Origin: Actinopolymorpha rutila
GTDB taxonomy: Bacteria; Actinomycetota; Actinomycetes; Propionibacteriales; Actinopolymorphaceae
Assembly (NCBI RefSeq): GCF_013407855.1
Contig: NZ_JACBZH010000001.1
Span: 2,046,001-2,110,000, forward strand
Direction: 5' to 3'
DNA length: 64,000 bases
Every line of letters starts with the position of its first letter. Position 1 is the stretch's first letter. A program made the position numbers and the translations under genes. Of the stretch, positions 36,098-44,699 are shown piece by piece. The notes below the pieces were generated by a model, which saw only the letters and a list, made by a program, of their open reading frames with translations, searched no databases and was not told where the DNA came from.

Positions 36098-37045
36098 TTG
36101 GATTCTTTCCTGAGACGCCTACGCGCCCTGTGGGGCATCCGCTGGCGCAACATTCCCTTGACAGCAGCGGCCGGAATTGTCGCTGTCGGCCTGGTCGCCG
36201 GCGGTCTCGCCCTGGCGTTCGGGCCGGGTTCGAAGCCGGAGAACGCGGCACTGACCACGGCCGCCGGTGAGCACAAGCCCACCTCCGGCGCGGTGGAACG
36301 CATCGACGCCGCGGCCGCGATCGCGAAGGACTCCGCCGCGAAGAAGGCGGCGCAGGAGAAGGCCGCGGCCGAGCAGGCCGAGCGCGCCCGGGTCGCCAAG
36401 CAGCGGGCCGCACGGTCCGAGCAGCGGCGCGCGGCGCTCGAGCAGGCCGCCGCCAAGAAGGCCGCCGAGAAGAAGGCTGCCGCCAAGAAGGCCGCGGCGG
36501 AGAAAGTCGCGGCGAAGCGGGCTGCCGCGAAGGCCGAAAGGGCCGCCGAGAAGCGAGCAGCCGAGAAGAAGGCCGCCGAGAAGAAGCTCGCGCTGAAGAA
36601 GGCCGCCGCGAAGAAGGCCGCGCTGGCCGCCAAGAAGGCGCGGGAGTGGGTGCTTCCGGTGGCGTCGTACCACCTCACCGGCCGGTTCGGGCAGAGCGGC
36701 AGCAACTGGGCGATGTTCCACCACGGACTCGACTTCGCCGCCGACACCGGTACCCCGATCCACGCGGTCGGAAATGGCGAGATCATCAGCGCCGGTTGGC
36801 AGAACGCCTACGGCAACGCGATCGAGATCCGGCACCCGGGCGGCACGGTCACGCTGTACGGCCACATGTCCCGGTTCGCGAAGACCGGCGGCAGCGTCAA
36901 GGCCGGCGACGTGATCGGCTACGTCGGCGCGACCGGGAACGTCACCGGACCGCACTGCCACCTCGAGGTCCGTCCGCACGGCGGCGGTCTCGACGACGCG
37001 GTGGACCCGCTTCCATGGCTGAAGAGCAAGGGCCTGAACCCCTGA
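36098..37045 (+). CDS. Membrane-anchored M23 (LytM-type) peptidase
   Basis: A 315-residue protein. A short basic N-terminus (DSFLRRLRALWGIRWRN) and one hydrophobic segment (IPLTAAAGIVAVGLVAGGLA) anchor or export it. Residues about 68-190 are almost only Ala, Lys, Glu and Arg (KKAAEKKAAAKKAAAEKVAA type), a long charged helix. The M23 domain begins at WVLPVASYHLTGRFG: zinc ligands in HHGLDFAAD (HxxxD) and HCHLEVR (HxH) are complete, so it should be an active peptidoglycan endopeptidase. The TTG start at 36098 has GAGGA at 6 bases; the longer frame to 35948 is unlikely. A strong terminator follows. Confidence 0.85.
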   Translation: MDSFLRRLRALWGIRWRNIPLTAAAGIVAVGLVAGGLALAFGPGSKPENAALTTAAGEHKPTSGAVERIDAAAAIAKDSAAKKAAQEKAAAEQAERARVAKQRAARSEQRRAALEQAAAKKAAEKKAAAKKAAAEKVAAKRAAAKAERAAEKRAAEKKAAEKKLALKKAAAKKAALAAKKAREWVLPVASYHLTGRFGQSGSNWAMFHHGLDFAADTGTPIHAVGNGEIISAGWQNAYGNAIEIRHPGGTVTLYGHMSRFAKTGGSVKAGDVIGYVGATGNVTGPHCHLEVRPHGGGLDDAVDPLPWLKSKGLNP

Positions 37046-37103
37046 GCGACGGGGCCACCCGAGACACCCCATAGCGACACCACCTCGGGCGTCGCGACCA
37101 CGC

Positions 37104-37143
37104 ACGCTGCCCCAGGACCGCCTCGGCGGACCTGGGGCAGCGT
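37104..37143 (+). terminator. Terminator of the M23 peptidase gene
   Basis: ACGCTGCCCCAGG pairs perfectly with CCTGGGGCAGCGT, with an inner CCGCC/GGCGG helix and a TC loop. It lies 58 bases after the peptidase stop. Confidence 0.85.
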
Positions 37144-37183
37144 CGTGTCCGCCTCTGGAGCCGCCTGCAGGGCAGCCCCCGGT

Positions 37184-37218
37184 TTGATTACTTAGCAAAG
37201 CTAAGTTAGCCTGGCTAA
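37184..37218 (+). promoter_or_regulatory. MarR promoter with two tandem operators
   Basis: CTTAGC-AAA-GCTAAG (37191-37205) is a perfect palindrome and is followed at once by TTAGC-CTG-GCTAA (37206-37218), 14 bases centre to centre. TTGATT (37184-37189), a 17-base spacer and TAGCCT (37207-37212) form the promoter, so both operators cover it. Transcription should start on or next to ATG 37222, leaving no leader. Confidence 0.75.
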
Positions 37219-37221
37219 GCA

Positions 37222-37779
37222 ATGGCCGGACAGTACGAATCTCGCTCCGAAGCTCCCCTCGAATCCCGCACCGCCGTCGGTGCCGTCAGCGTCGTCGGCG
37301 TCGGGCCGCTCGCCCGGGAGCTTCGCCCCCTGGTGTACCGCCTGTACGACGTCGTCCGGCGGCACTCACCGGACCTCGGCGTCACCCTCACCCAGGGCTC
37401 GGTCCTCAGCGTCCTGGTCCACGACGGCCCCCAGACGATGAGCGCCCTCGCCGCCCGCGAAGGTGTCCGCCAGCCGTCGATGACCAACGTCGTGAGCCGG
37501 CTCGAACGCGCGGGCTACGTACGCCGCCGACCGGCCGAGCACGACCGGCGGATGGTGGTCGTGACCGCGACCGACAAGGCCCGTACCGACCTGGCCCGGG
37601 TCGTCGTGGCGCGCGAGGAGTTTCTCCGCAAGCGGCTGACCCGGCTCGGCCCCGGCGACCGGGAGGCGGTCGAGTCCGCGCTGCCCGCGCTGGCCCGGCT
37701 GGTCGCCGCCGACCCGATCCCCACCGGTTCGGTCTCCACCGACGCGGCGAACGCCGGCCCGGTGAGCGCCGACCAGTGA
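37222..37779 (+). CDS. MarR-family regulator
   Basis: A 185-residue regulator with the MarR winged helix at about 30-145: LVYRLYDVVRRHSPDLGVTL, then the recognition helix VRQPSMTNVVSRLERAGYVR and the wing RRPAEHDRRMVVVTATDKAR. Family members are dimers released from DNA by phenolic or other ligands. It has no Shine-Dalgarno and is likely leaderless. It probably represses itself and the MFS gene 43 bases downstream through the double palindrome on its start. A Ser/Ala/Thr-rich tail ends the protein. Confidence 0.92.
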   Translation: MAGQYESRSEAPLESRTAVGAVSVVGVGPLARELRPLVYRLYDVVRRHSPDLGVTLTQGSVLSVLVHDGPQTMSALAAREGVRQPSMTNVVSRLERAGYVRRRPAEHDRRMVVVTATDKARTDLARVVVAREEFLRKRLTRLGPGDREAVESALPALARLVAADPIPTGSVSTDAANAGPVSADQ

Positions 37780-37822
37780 GACGTACCCCGACATCCGTTC
37801 CAGCGAAGGAAGGTTCGCTCCC

Positions 37823-39028
37823 GTGCCCCACCAGGTGAAGTTGCTCGATGCCGTCCGCGGCCAGCCGCGTTCGGTGTGGGTGGTCGCGTTCGCGGCGGTC
37901 ATCGCGTTCATGGGAATCGGGCTCGTCGACCCGATCCTGCTCTCCATCGCGAAGGGCCTGAACGCCACTCCGAGCCAGGTCACACTGCTGTTCGCGTCGT
38001 ACCTCGTCGTGCAGGTCCTCGCGATGCTCGTCACCGGCGTCTTCGCCGCGAGGTACGGCGGCAAGCGCACCATGCTCGCCGGGCTGGCACTGATCGTGGT
38101 GTTCGCCGGCATGTGTGCTCTGGCCGGCTCGATCGGTCAGCTCGTCGCGCTGCGGGCGTTCTGGGGACTCGGGAACGCGTTGTTCATCGCCACCGCGCTG
38201 TCCACCATCGTGGCCGCCGCCTCCGGCGGGCAGACGGCGGCGATCCTTCTCTACGAGGCGGCGCTCGGTCTCGGCATCTCCGCCGGGCCGCTGGTCGGCG
38301 CGCTGCTCGGCAGCATCTCCTGGCGCGGCCCGTTCCTCGGCACGTCCGTGCTGATGCTGGTCGCCCTGGTGCTCACCGCGACGATGCTCGTCCGGGACCG
38401 GCCGAGCACGCAGCGGGTCTCGGTGGCCGCGCCGTTCAGGGCGTTGCGGGACCGCCGGCTGTTGCTGGTGGCGCTGTCGGCGCTGCTCTACACGTACGCC
38501 TTCTTCACCGTGCTGGCCTGGACGCCGTTCGTCCTCGGGTACGGCGCGTTCGCGGTCGGCGGGATCTTCTTCGGCTGGGGCCTGATGGTCGCGGTCTGCG
38601 GCGTCGTCGTCGGCCCGCGGCTGGCCGCGAAGATCGGCGAGCGCAACGCGACCATGCTGGCGCTGGCGATGTACGGCCTGCTCATGCTGGCGTTCGTCTG
38701 GGGTTCGGTGCCGGTCGTCGTGGTGGCGACCATCGCCTCCGGTATCGCGTCCGGCTGCCTGAACACCTTCCTCACCGGGATGGCGATGTCGGTCTCGCAG
38801 GCGCCGCGCCCGATCGCCAGCGCGGGCTACAACTTCCTGCGCTGGATGGGTGGCGCGGCCGCGGCGATCCTGGTCGGCCACATCGCCGAGTGGGGAGGCT
38901 CCCAGCGGGCGCCGTTCGTCGTGGCGGCCGTGCTGTGCGCCGGTGCGGTGGGCCTGATGTACGCCGGTCGCGAGCCGAACCCGCACGAGGTGCCGGCCGA
39001 GGCCGTGGTGGTCGGCGAACAGGTCTGA
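37823..39028 (+). CDS. MFS transporter under MarR control
   Basis: A 401-residue protein with 12 hydrophobic segments. The first, SVWVVAFAAVIAFMGIGLVD, is followed by the loop motif GVFAARYGGKRTMLAG (residues about 73-88). Helix 5 has the antiporter-type sequence EAALGLGISAGPLVGALLGS. It resembles bacterial drug efflux pumps of the DHA1 group. GTG 37823 has GAAGGAAGG upstream. It follows the MarR gene in the same direction and is probably co-transcribed, so its expression should respond to the regulator's ligand. The substrate is unknown. Confidence 0.9.
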   Translation: MPHQVKLLDAVRGQPRSVWVVAFAAVIAFMGIGLVDPILLSIAKGLNATPSQVTLLFASYLVVQVLAMLVTGVFAARYGGKRTMLAGLALIVVFAGMCALAGSIGQLVALRAFWGLGNALFIATALSTIVAAASGGQTAAILLYEAALGLGISAGPLVGALLGSISWRGPFLGTSVLMLVALVLTATMLVRDRPSTQRVSVAAPFRALRDRRLLLVALSALLYTYAFFTVLAWTPFVLGYGAFAVGGIFFGWGLMVAVCGVVVGPRLAAKIGERNATMLALAMYGLLMLAFVWGSVPVVVVATIASGIASGCLNTFLTGMAMSVSQAPRPIASAGYNFLRWMGGAAAAILVGHIAEWGGSQRAPFVVAAVLCAGAVGLMYAGREPNPHEVPAEAVVVGEQV

Positions 39029-39066
39029 CAACCACAAGCTGACAGTGACAGGCGGCCTCGGCCTGC

Positions 39067-39840
39067 TCAGCCACGCACCCGTGCGTGCACGAGCAGGTCG
39101 AGGCTGTTGTCCAGATCGTCCGGGGACAACACGAAGTCGGCCGCCGTCAGGGACGTGACGAACGCCGCCAGGTCCGCCGGCCAGGCGGCCGGTTCGTCGG
39201 CCAGCTGCGCCTTCACCAGGTCGCCGTGCCGGCGTTCCCACTCCTCGATGCGCGGGCCGTGCCGCAGTCCGGTCATCGTGACCAGGTCGAGGTCCAGCCC
39301 GGGCCGGTCGACCAGCGCGCGGAGCTCGGGTGCGGTGAGCTCGTGGGCGTGGCAGATGTTGCCGGGCGGGAACGTCAGGTGGTTCGGGGTGGTCCAGGCC
39401 AGCATGCCGCCGGGTTCGGTCACCCGGGTGCACTCGGCGGCGAACGCGGGCTGGTTCCACAGGTGCTCGATCGTCTGCAGGCTGACCACCGCACCGAAGG
39501 AGTGGTCGGCGAACGGCAGCTGGACGAGGTTGCCGCGCACCACCCGAACGTCGTGGTACGCCGTGGCGGCATGTGCGGCGGTGGCCGCGTCGTAGTCGAC
39601 GCCCACCACGGTCGCCGCGGCGCCCGTCGAGCACATCGAGTTGTACAGGCGTTGCGCGCCGTACCCCTCGCCGCAGCCGGCGTCCAGCACCCGCGGCGGC
39701 TGCGCGGTGCCGGTCGCCCTGGCCTGGTCGGCCAGCAGGCCGGTCGCCCAGTCGTAGCCCACGACGTGCCGGGCGAACCAGTAGGTCTCGTGCCAGATGC
39801 CGGGCATGGTGCGCTCACCGGTGAGGGGCAGGTCCGGCAC
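39067..39840 (-). CDS. Class I SAM-dependent methyltransferase
   Basis: A 257-residue protein. It begins PDLPLTGERTMPGIWHETYW, a start shared by a group of actinobacterial methyltransferases. Motif I is VLDAGCGEGYGAQRL (about 51-65), then VVGVDYDAATAAHA, and VVSLQTIEHLWNQPAFAAEC. GTG 39840 is chosen over ATG 39807 because GGAGGAG precedes it and because the LPLTGERT segment is conserved. In M. tuberculosis a methyltransferase (Rv3030) lies beside etfBA; here one sits just before them with a TIM-barrel gene between, so the neighbourhood may be ancestral. The substrate is unknown. Confidence 0.85.
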   Translation of the reverse strand: MPDLPLTGERTMPGIWHETYWFARHVVGYDWATGLLADQARATGTAQPPRVLDAGCGEGYGAQRLYNSMCSTGAAATVVGVDYDAATAAHAATAYHDVRVVRGNLVQLPFADHSFGAVVSLQTIEHLWNQPAFAAECTRVTEPGGMLAWTTPNHLTFPPGNICHAHELTAPELRALVDRPGLDLDLVTMTGLRHGPRIEEWERRHGDLVKAQLADEPAAWPADLAAFVTSLTAADFVLSPDDLDNSLDLLVHARVRG

Positions 39841-40044
39841 GTTGGCTCCTCCGCTTGTCCGGGCGCTTGTCCGGGTCGGCTCCCGGGTGACCGTCAGGCT
39901 ACTGGCGCTCTCCGGCGAAGCTGCGCCGGTCGGCGGGTCCTGTTTCGGCCCCGTGTGCGGAGCCCTCGGCTCCCGCCCGGAGGGTGTCCTCCAGCAGACT
40001 GGACGGCGAACGTGTACCCGGGACAAGACGGAGAGCCGGAACTC

Positions 40045-40905
40045 ATGGCAGACCAGACCACCGACGGTTTCTATACCAACCTCAGCTGCGGCGCGCTCGG
40101 GATCAAGCCGGGCTTCGAGGCCGCCGTCGACCTCGCGATCGAGTTCGGCTTCGGCGCGCTCGAGCCGGACGTCGGCTACCTCACCTCCCAGCCGGCCGAG
40201 CAGGTCGAGGCTCTGCGGTCGCGGCTGGCCGAGCACGGCGTGAAGTGGGGGAACGCGGGCCTGCCGGTCGACCTGAACGCCGACGCCGCGACGTTCGCCT
40301 CCCAGGTGGCCGCGCTGAGTGACCACGCCGTCCGGCTGACGTCGTACGGTGTCGACCGGGTGGGCACCTGGATCCGGCCGATGAGCAACTCGCTGACCTA
40401 CCGGCGCAACTTCCGCCGGCACGCGGAGCGGATCGCGCTCGTCGACGAGATCCTGGCCGCCGCGGGCGTGCGGTTCGGGCTGGAGTACGTCGGACCGAAG
40501 TCGTTCTGGAGCACCGAGCTGTACCCCTTCGTGCACACGCTGGCCGAGGCGCGCGAGCTCATCGACGCGGTGGGCAGCCCCAACGTGGGCCTCATCCTGG
40601 ACACCTTCCACTGGTACACCTCCGGTGAGTCCGCGGCCGACATCGCCGAACTGTCGGCGGAGGAGGTGGTGGCCGTAGACCTCAACGACGCGCCCACCGG
40701 CCTGGAACGCGACCAGCAGCAGGATGGTCAGCGCACGCTGCCCGGCGCGACCGGCGTGATCGACGTGGCCGGCTTCGTCGAGGCGCTCCGCAAGATCGGG
40801 TACGTCGGCCCGGTCAAGGTCGAGCCGTTCAACGCCGAGCTGCGGGCGATGCCCGCCCGCGACGTGGTGGCCAAGACCGCCGAGTCGCTGAACGCCGTTC
40901 TGTAG
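40045..40905 (+). CDS. Sugar phosphate isomerase/epimerase-like TIM-barrel protein
   Basis: A 286-residue xylose-isomerase-like (AP-endonuclease family 2) TIM barrel. Candidate metal ligands are Glu in RFGLEYVGPKS, Asp and His in LILDTFHWY, Asp in VAVDLNDAP and Glu in VKVEPFNAEL. Such proteins epimerise or isomerise ketoses or inositol derivatives in the cytoplasm. No sugar or inositol genes are next to it. ATG 40045 follows a purine-rich stretch (GGAGAGCCGGAAC). It is read away from the methyltransferase and toward etfBA. Confidence 0.85.
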   Translation: MADQTTDGFYTNLSCGALGIKPGFEAAVDLAIEFGFGALEPDVGYLTSQPAEQVEALRSRLAEHGVKWGNAGLPVDLNADAATFASQVAALSDHAVRLTSYGVDRVGTWIRPMSNSLTYRRNFRRHAERIALVDEILAAAGVRFGLEYVGPKSFWSTELYPFVHTLAEARELIDAVGSPNVGLILDTFHWYTSGESAADIAELSAEEVVAVDLNDAPTGLERDQQQDGQRTLPGATGVIDVAGFVEALRKIGYVGPVKVEPFNAELRAMPARDVVAKTAESLNAVL

Positions 40906-41177
40906 GACAGCCACACAGGCACCCGCCGGGCCCCGGGGGAGTCCGCGAGGACTACCCCGGGCGCACCCTCGGCTCCACGGGGAGCCTGCCCGCACCCCCG
41001 ACCACCGGTGCTTGCTCGCGAAGCTACTCACGGGTAACCTCGCGCCAGTCGGGTCGGTCCCGTCTACGGTTGGGGGCGGACCCCCTGGCCGGTGAACCCT
41101 GGCGGGTGGGCCGTCGAGGGCGCCGGGTCCGACCGACGCGGCGAGCCAAGGACGCGAGTGAGGAGCCGGACGCGAGC

Positions 41178-41969
41178 ATGAACATCGTGGTGTGTGTGAA
41201 GTACGTCCCGGACGCGACCGCGGAACGCGGCTTCGACCCGGGCGACCGGACCGTCGACCGGTCCGGCGTGCCCGGCCTGTTGTCGGAGCTGGACGAGTAC
41301 GCCGTCGAGGCCGCCCTCAAGCTCGCCGACGCCGGCGACGCCGAGGTGACCGTCCTCACCGTCGGTCCCGCCGACGCCGCCGACGCGCTGAAGAAGAGCC
41401 TGCAGATGGGCGCGGGCAAGGCCGTCCACGTGCTCGACGACGCCATTCACGGCTCGGACTCGGTGGGCACGTCGCTGGTGCTGGCCGAGGCGGTCCGCAA
41501 GCTGGGCGGCGAGCAGCCGGTCGACCTCGTGCTGTGCGGGATGGCGTCCACCGACGGCAGCATGTCGGTGGTCCCGGCCATGCTCGCCGAGCGCCTGGAC
41601 CTGCCGCAGGTCACCTTCGCCAGCGAGCTCGAGGTCGGCGACGGCACGGTGCGGATCCGCCGCGACGGCGAGGCCGCCACCGAGACGGTCGAGGCCGCCC
41701 TGCCCGCCGTGGTCTCGGTCACCGACCAGGCCAACGAGCCCCGCTACCCCTCGTTCAAGGGAATCATGGCGGCGAAGAAGAAGCCGGTGCAGACCTGGAG
41801 CCTCACCGACCTCGGCGTCGACGCCGGTGCGGTCGGACTGGCCGCCGCGTGGACCGCGGTCGACTCGTTCGAGGCGCGCCCGCCCCGGCAGAAGGGCACG
41901 GTCGTCACCGACGAGGGCGACGGCGGGCAGCGGCTCGTCGCCTACCTCGCCGAGCAGCGGTTCGTCTAG
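41178..41969 (+). CDS. etfB: Electron transfer flavoprotein, beta subunit
   Basis: A 263-residue subunit that holds AMP in the ETF heterodimer and accepts electrons from acyl-CoA dehydrogenases. Signatures: MNIVVCVKYVPD, LLSELDEYAVEAALKLAD, VLTVGPADAADALKKSLQMG, LVLCGMASTDGSMSVVPAML and PRYPSFKGIMAAKKKP. ATG 41178 gives the canonical N-terminus; longer frames upstream are not coding. etfA follows after 90 bases with a purine-rich GGAAG site. It probably serves beta-oxidation together with the enoyl-CoA hydratase type enzymes of the cell. Confidence 0.96.
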   Translation: MNIVVCVKYVPDATAERGFDPGDRTVDRSGVPGLLSELDEYAVEAALKLADAGDAEVTVLTVGPADAADALKKSLQMGAGKAVHVLDDAIHGSDSVGTSLVLAEAVRKLGGEQPVDLVLCGMASTDGSMSVVPAMLAERLDLPQVTFASELEVGDGTVRIRRDGEAATETVEAALPAVVSVTDQANEPRYPSFKGIMAAKKKPVQTWSLTDLGVDAGAVGLAAAWTAVDSFEARPPRQKGTVVTDEGDGGQRLVAYLAEQRFV

Positions 41970-42059
41970 GCCTCAGAGACGCGCAGAGACCTGCCAACTT
42001 CGACCACCGATCCGGGTACGGGCGACCGACCGCGGGCGACTGCAAGGAAGCGTGCCGAA

Positions 42060-43022
42060 ATGAGCGAGATCCTGGTTCTCGTCGACCACGTCGACGGAGT
42101 CGTACGCAAGACCACCACCGAACTGCTGACCATCGCGCGGGGGCTCGGCGAACCCTCCGCGGTGTTCGTCGGCCCCGGCTACGAGCAGGCCAAGGACACC
42201 CTGGCGACGTACGGCGCCCAGAAGGTCTACCTGCTGGAGCAGCCGGAGCTGACCGACCACCTCGTCGCGCCCAAGGCGGAGGCGCTGGCCCAGATCGCCG
42301 AGCGGAGCACACCGGCCGCGATCATGCTGACCTCCGGCGCCGAGGGCAAGGAGATCGCCGGCCGGCTGGCGATCAAGCTCGGCTCCGGCGTCCTCACCGA
42401 CGTCGTGGACGTCGAGCCCGCCGACGGCACGGTCGTGGCCACCCAGGCGGTGTTCGCCGGCAACTACACCGTCCGGTCCCGGGTCACCCACGGCACGCCG
42501 ATCCTGACGGTCAAGCCCAACTCCGCGACGCCCGAGCCCGCCCCGGCACAGCCGGTGGAGGAGAAGACCGACGTCACGGTGTCGGACCGGGCCCGCGCCG
42601 CGCGGGTGGTGGAGCGTTCGCCGCGCACCCAGACCGGGCGCCCGGAGCTGACCGAGGCGGCGATCGTCGTGTCCGGTGGCCGCGGGGTCGGCTCGGCGGA
42701 CAACTTCGCCGTCGTCGAAGGGCTCGCGGACGCGCTCGGCGGCGCGGTCGGCGCGTCCCGCGCGGCGGTGGACGCCGGGTGGTATCCCCACGCGTACCAG
42801 GTCGGCCAGACGGGCAAGACCGTCTCGCCGCAGCTGTATCTCGCCGCCGGAATCTCCGGCGCGATCCAGCACCGGGCAGGCATGCAGACCTCGAGGACGA
42901 TCGCGGTGGTCAACAAGGACCCTGAGGCGCCGATCTTCGAGATGGCCGACTTCGGGGTCGTCGGCGACCTGCACGCGGTGCTGCCGCAGGCGACCGAGGA
43001 GATCAACCGCCGCAAGGGCTGA
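42060..43022 (+). CDS. etfA: Electron transfer flavoprotein, alpha subunit
   Basis: A 320-residue FAD-binding partner of EtfB. The N-terminal half (ILVLVDHVDGVVRKTTTELL) is an adenine-nucleotide-alpha-hydrolase-like domain. The C-terminal FAD domain has VSGGRGVGSADNF, GASRAAVDAGWYPHAYQVGQ, the classical TGKTVSPQLYLAAGISGAIQ, and NKDPEAPIFEMADFGVVGDL. Length is normal. It ends the operon; a terminator lies 32 bases downstream, which isolates it from the TPP riboswitch. Confidence 0.97.
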   Translation: MSEILVLVDHVDGVVRKTTTELLTIARGLGEPSAVFVGPGYEQAKDTLATYGAQKVYLLEQPELTDHLVAPKAEALAQIAERSTPAAIMLTSGAEGKEIAGRLAIKLGSGVLTDVVDVEPADGTVVATQAVFAGNYTVRSRVTHGTPILTVKPNSATPEPAPAQPVEEKTDVTVSDRARAARVVERSPRTQTGRPELTEAAIVVSGGRGVGSADNFAVVEGLADALGGAVGASRAAVDAGWYPHAYQVGQTGKTVSPQLYLAAGISGAIQHRAGMQTSRTIAVVNKDPEAPIFEMADFGVVGDLHAVLPQATEEINRRKG

Positions 43023-43053
43023 ACGCCGAGAGAGGTACGGCAGTGCCTTGTGA

Positions 43054-43096
43054 CGAACGCCGGCCCACGCGGGCAGACCGCGCGGGCCGGCGTTCG
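43054..43096 (+). terminator. Terminator of etfBA
   Basis: CGAACGCCGGCCCACGCGG (43054-43072) pairs with CCGCGCGGGCCGGCGTTCG (43078-43096) over 19 bp with one mismatch, loop of 5. It separates etfA from the thiamine operon. Confidence 0.8.
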
Positions 43097-43128
43097 CATG
43101 CGGCACGTCCAGCCGGTACGGTCGGACG

Positions 43129-43210
43129 CAGTGACGCGGGGTGTCCCGGAGCCGGGACTGAGATCACACCCGTCGAACCTGATCCAGATCATGCTGGCGA
43201 AGGGACTGTC
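43129..43210 (+). promoter_or_regulatory. TPP riboswitch (THI element)
   Basis: The core elements appear in order: GCGGGGTG, then the short P3 hairpin TCCCGGAGCCGGGA, CTGAGA (43159-43164 area), ACCCG, GAACCTGATC, and ATGCTGGCGAAGGGA. These are the conserved thi-box residues that clasp thiamine pyrophosphate. The final AAGGGA (43200-43205) lies 10 bases before the thiM ATG and can serve as its ribosome site, so TPP binding would hide it and block translation. This is the actinobacterial translational type. It controls the thiM-thiE-thiD-tenA operon. Confidence 0.93.
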
Positions 43211-43215
43211 GCACG

Positions 43216-44025
43216 ATGGTCACGACCACGTCCGTCACCGCGGACGCCGTAGCCGAGGTACGAGAGAACCTCCGCGACCAGGCGCCGCTGGTGCACTGCC
43301 TCACCAATCTCGTCGTCGCCAACTTCACCGCCAACGCGCTGCTCGCGGCGGGTGCGTCCCCGGCGATGACCGACACCCCGGAGGACGCGCGGGTCCTCGC
43401 CGCCGGTGCCGGTGCGGTGCTGGTCAACCTCGGTACGGTCACCCACGCCTCGGCCGAGGGAATGCGGGCGTCGGTGACGTCGGCGGCCCGGGCCGGTCGT
43501 CCGTGGGTGCTCGACCCCGTGGCCGCCGGACCGCTGCCGTGGCGTACGGCCCTGGCCGGTGACCTGCTCGCGCTCGCGCCGCCGGCAGTCGTACGGGGAA
43601 ACGCCTCGGAGGTGCTCGCCCTGACCGGCGGCACCGGTGGCCGAGGCGTGGAGTCCACCGCCGACCCGGAGCAGGCGTGGCCGGCCGCGAGGTCGCTGGC
43701 CGGGACGTACGCCCTGACGGTGGCGGTGAGCGGACCGGTCGACCTGCTCACCGACGGCGAACGCACCGTACGGGTCGCCAACGGCCATCCGCTGATGACC
43801 CGGGTCACGGGGGTCGGCTGCGTGCTCGGCGCGCTCACCGCCGGCTGCCTCGCGGTGACCGAGGACGCGCTGCTGGCCGCGACCGCGGCGACCGTCCTGC
43901 TCACCCTCGCCGGGGAGGCGGCGGCCGCGCGGGCGCCGCTGCCCGGGGCGTTCGCGACCGCGCTGCTGGACGAGCTGGACGCCACCGACGCCGACCGCAT
44001 CCGTACCGGCGCAAGGCTGGGTTGA
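43216..44025 (+). CDS. thiM: Hydroxyethylthiazole kinase
   Basis: A 269-residue enzyme that phosphorylates 4-methyl-5-(2-hydroxyethyl)thiazole for thiamine salvage. Signatures: [50 protein letters not shown] and the anion-hole [20 protein letters not shown] whose Cys/Gly region is catalytic. It is the first gene after the TPP riboswitch; its start uses the riboswitch-embedded AAGGGA. thiE begins 2 bases after its stop. Confidence 0.95.
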   Translation: MVTTTSVTADAVAEVRENLRDQAPLVHCLTNLVVANFTANALLAAGASPAMTDTPEDARVLAAGAGAVLVNLGTVTHASAEGMRASVTSAARAGRPWVLDPVAAGPLPWRTALAGDLLALAPPAVVRGNASEVLALTGGTGGRGVESTADPEQAWPAARSLAGTYALTVAVSGPVDLLTDGERTVRVANGHPLMTRVTGVGCVLGALTAGCLAVTEDALLAATAATVLLTLAGEAAAARAPLPGAFATALLDELDATDADRIRTGARLG

Positions 44026-44027
44026 CG

Positions 44028-44699
44028 ATGGTGCGGGACAACCCGGACCGGGCGTCCGGCCGCTCGCTGGACCTCTCGCTCTACCTCGTCACCGACACCG
44101 CGCTGTGCGGGCCGCAGGGGGTGGCCGCGACGGTGCGGGACGCGGTGGCCGGCGGGGTGAGCGCCGTCCAGCTCCGCGACCCGGGCGCGACCACCCGGGA
44201 CCTGCTCCGGACCGGAGCGGAGGTACGCGAGGTGCTCGCCGGCACCGGCGTACCCCTGTTCGTCAACGACCGTGCCGACGTCGCGCACGCGCTGGGCGCG
44301 GACGGCGTGCACCTGGGCCAGTCCGACCTGCCGCCCGAGCACGCGCGCGACCTGCTCGGGCCGGACGTGTGGCTCGGCCTGTCCGCGCACACCTCCGGCC
44401 AGACCGACCGGGCGCTCGCCCTGCCACCGGGGACGGTGGACTACCTCGGAGTCGGCCCGGTCTTCGCCCAGGCGACCAAGCCGGACGCGGCGTCCCCGCT
44501 CGGGCTGGACTTCCTCGCCGAACTCGTCGCCACCGCCGCCGCGGGTGGCCTGCCCGGCGTGGCGATCGGCGGCATCGGCCCGGACAACGCCGCCGCCGTA
44601 CGCGCCACCGGCGTGGCCGGGATCGCGGTGGTCAGCGCCGTCTGCGGCCGGCCCGATCCGGCCGCGGCCGCCCGAGCCCTGCGTACGGAGGTTCGATGA
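44028..44699 (+). CDS. thiE: Thiamine-phosphate synthase
   Basis: A 223-residue TIM-barrel enzyme that joins HMP-PP and thiazole phosphate to thiamine phosphate. Signatures: [31 protein letters not shown] (K replaced by D in the usual QLR-K region), [20 protein letters not shown] followed by [33 protein letters not shown] and the phosphate-binding AIGGIG...GIAVVSAV. The family often has QLRxK; here QLRDP is seen, a mild deviation. ATG 44028 is 2 bases after thiM; the stop overlaps thiD. Confidence 0.94.
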   Translation: MVRDNPDRASGRSLDLSLYLVTDTALCGPQGVAATVRDAVAGGVSAVQLRDPGATTRDLLRTGAEVREVLAGTGVPLFVNDRADVAHALGADGVHLGQSDLPPEHARDLLGPDVWLGLSAHTSGQTDRALALPPGTVDYLGVGPVFAQATKPDAASPLGLDFLAELVATAAAGGLPGVAIGGIGPDNAAAVRATGVAGIAVVSAVCGRPDPAAAARALRTEVR

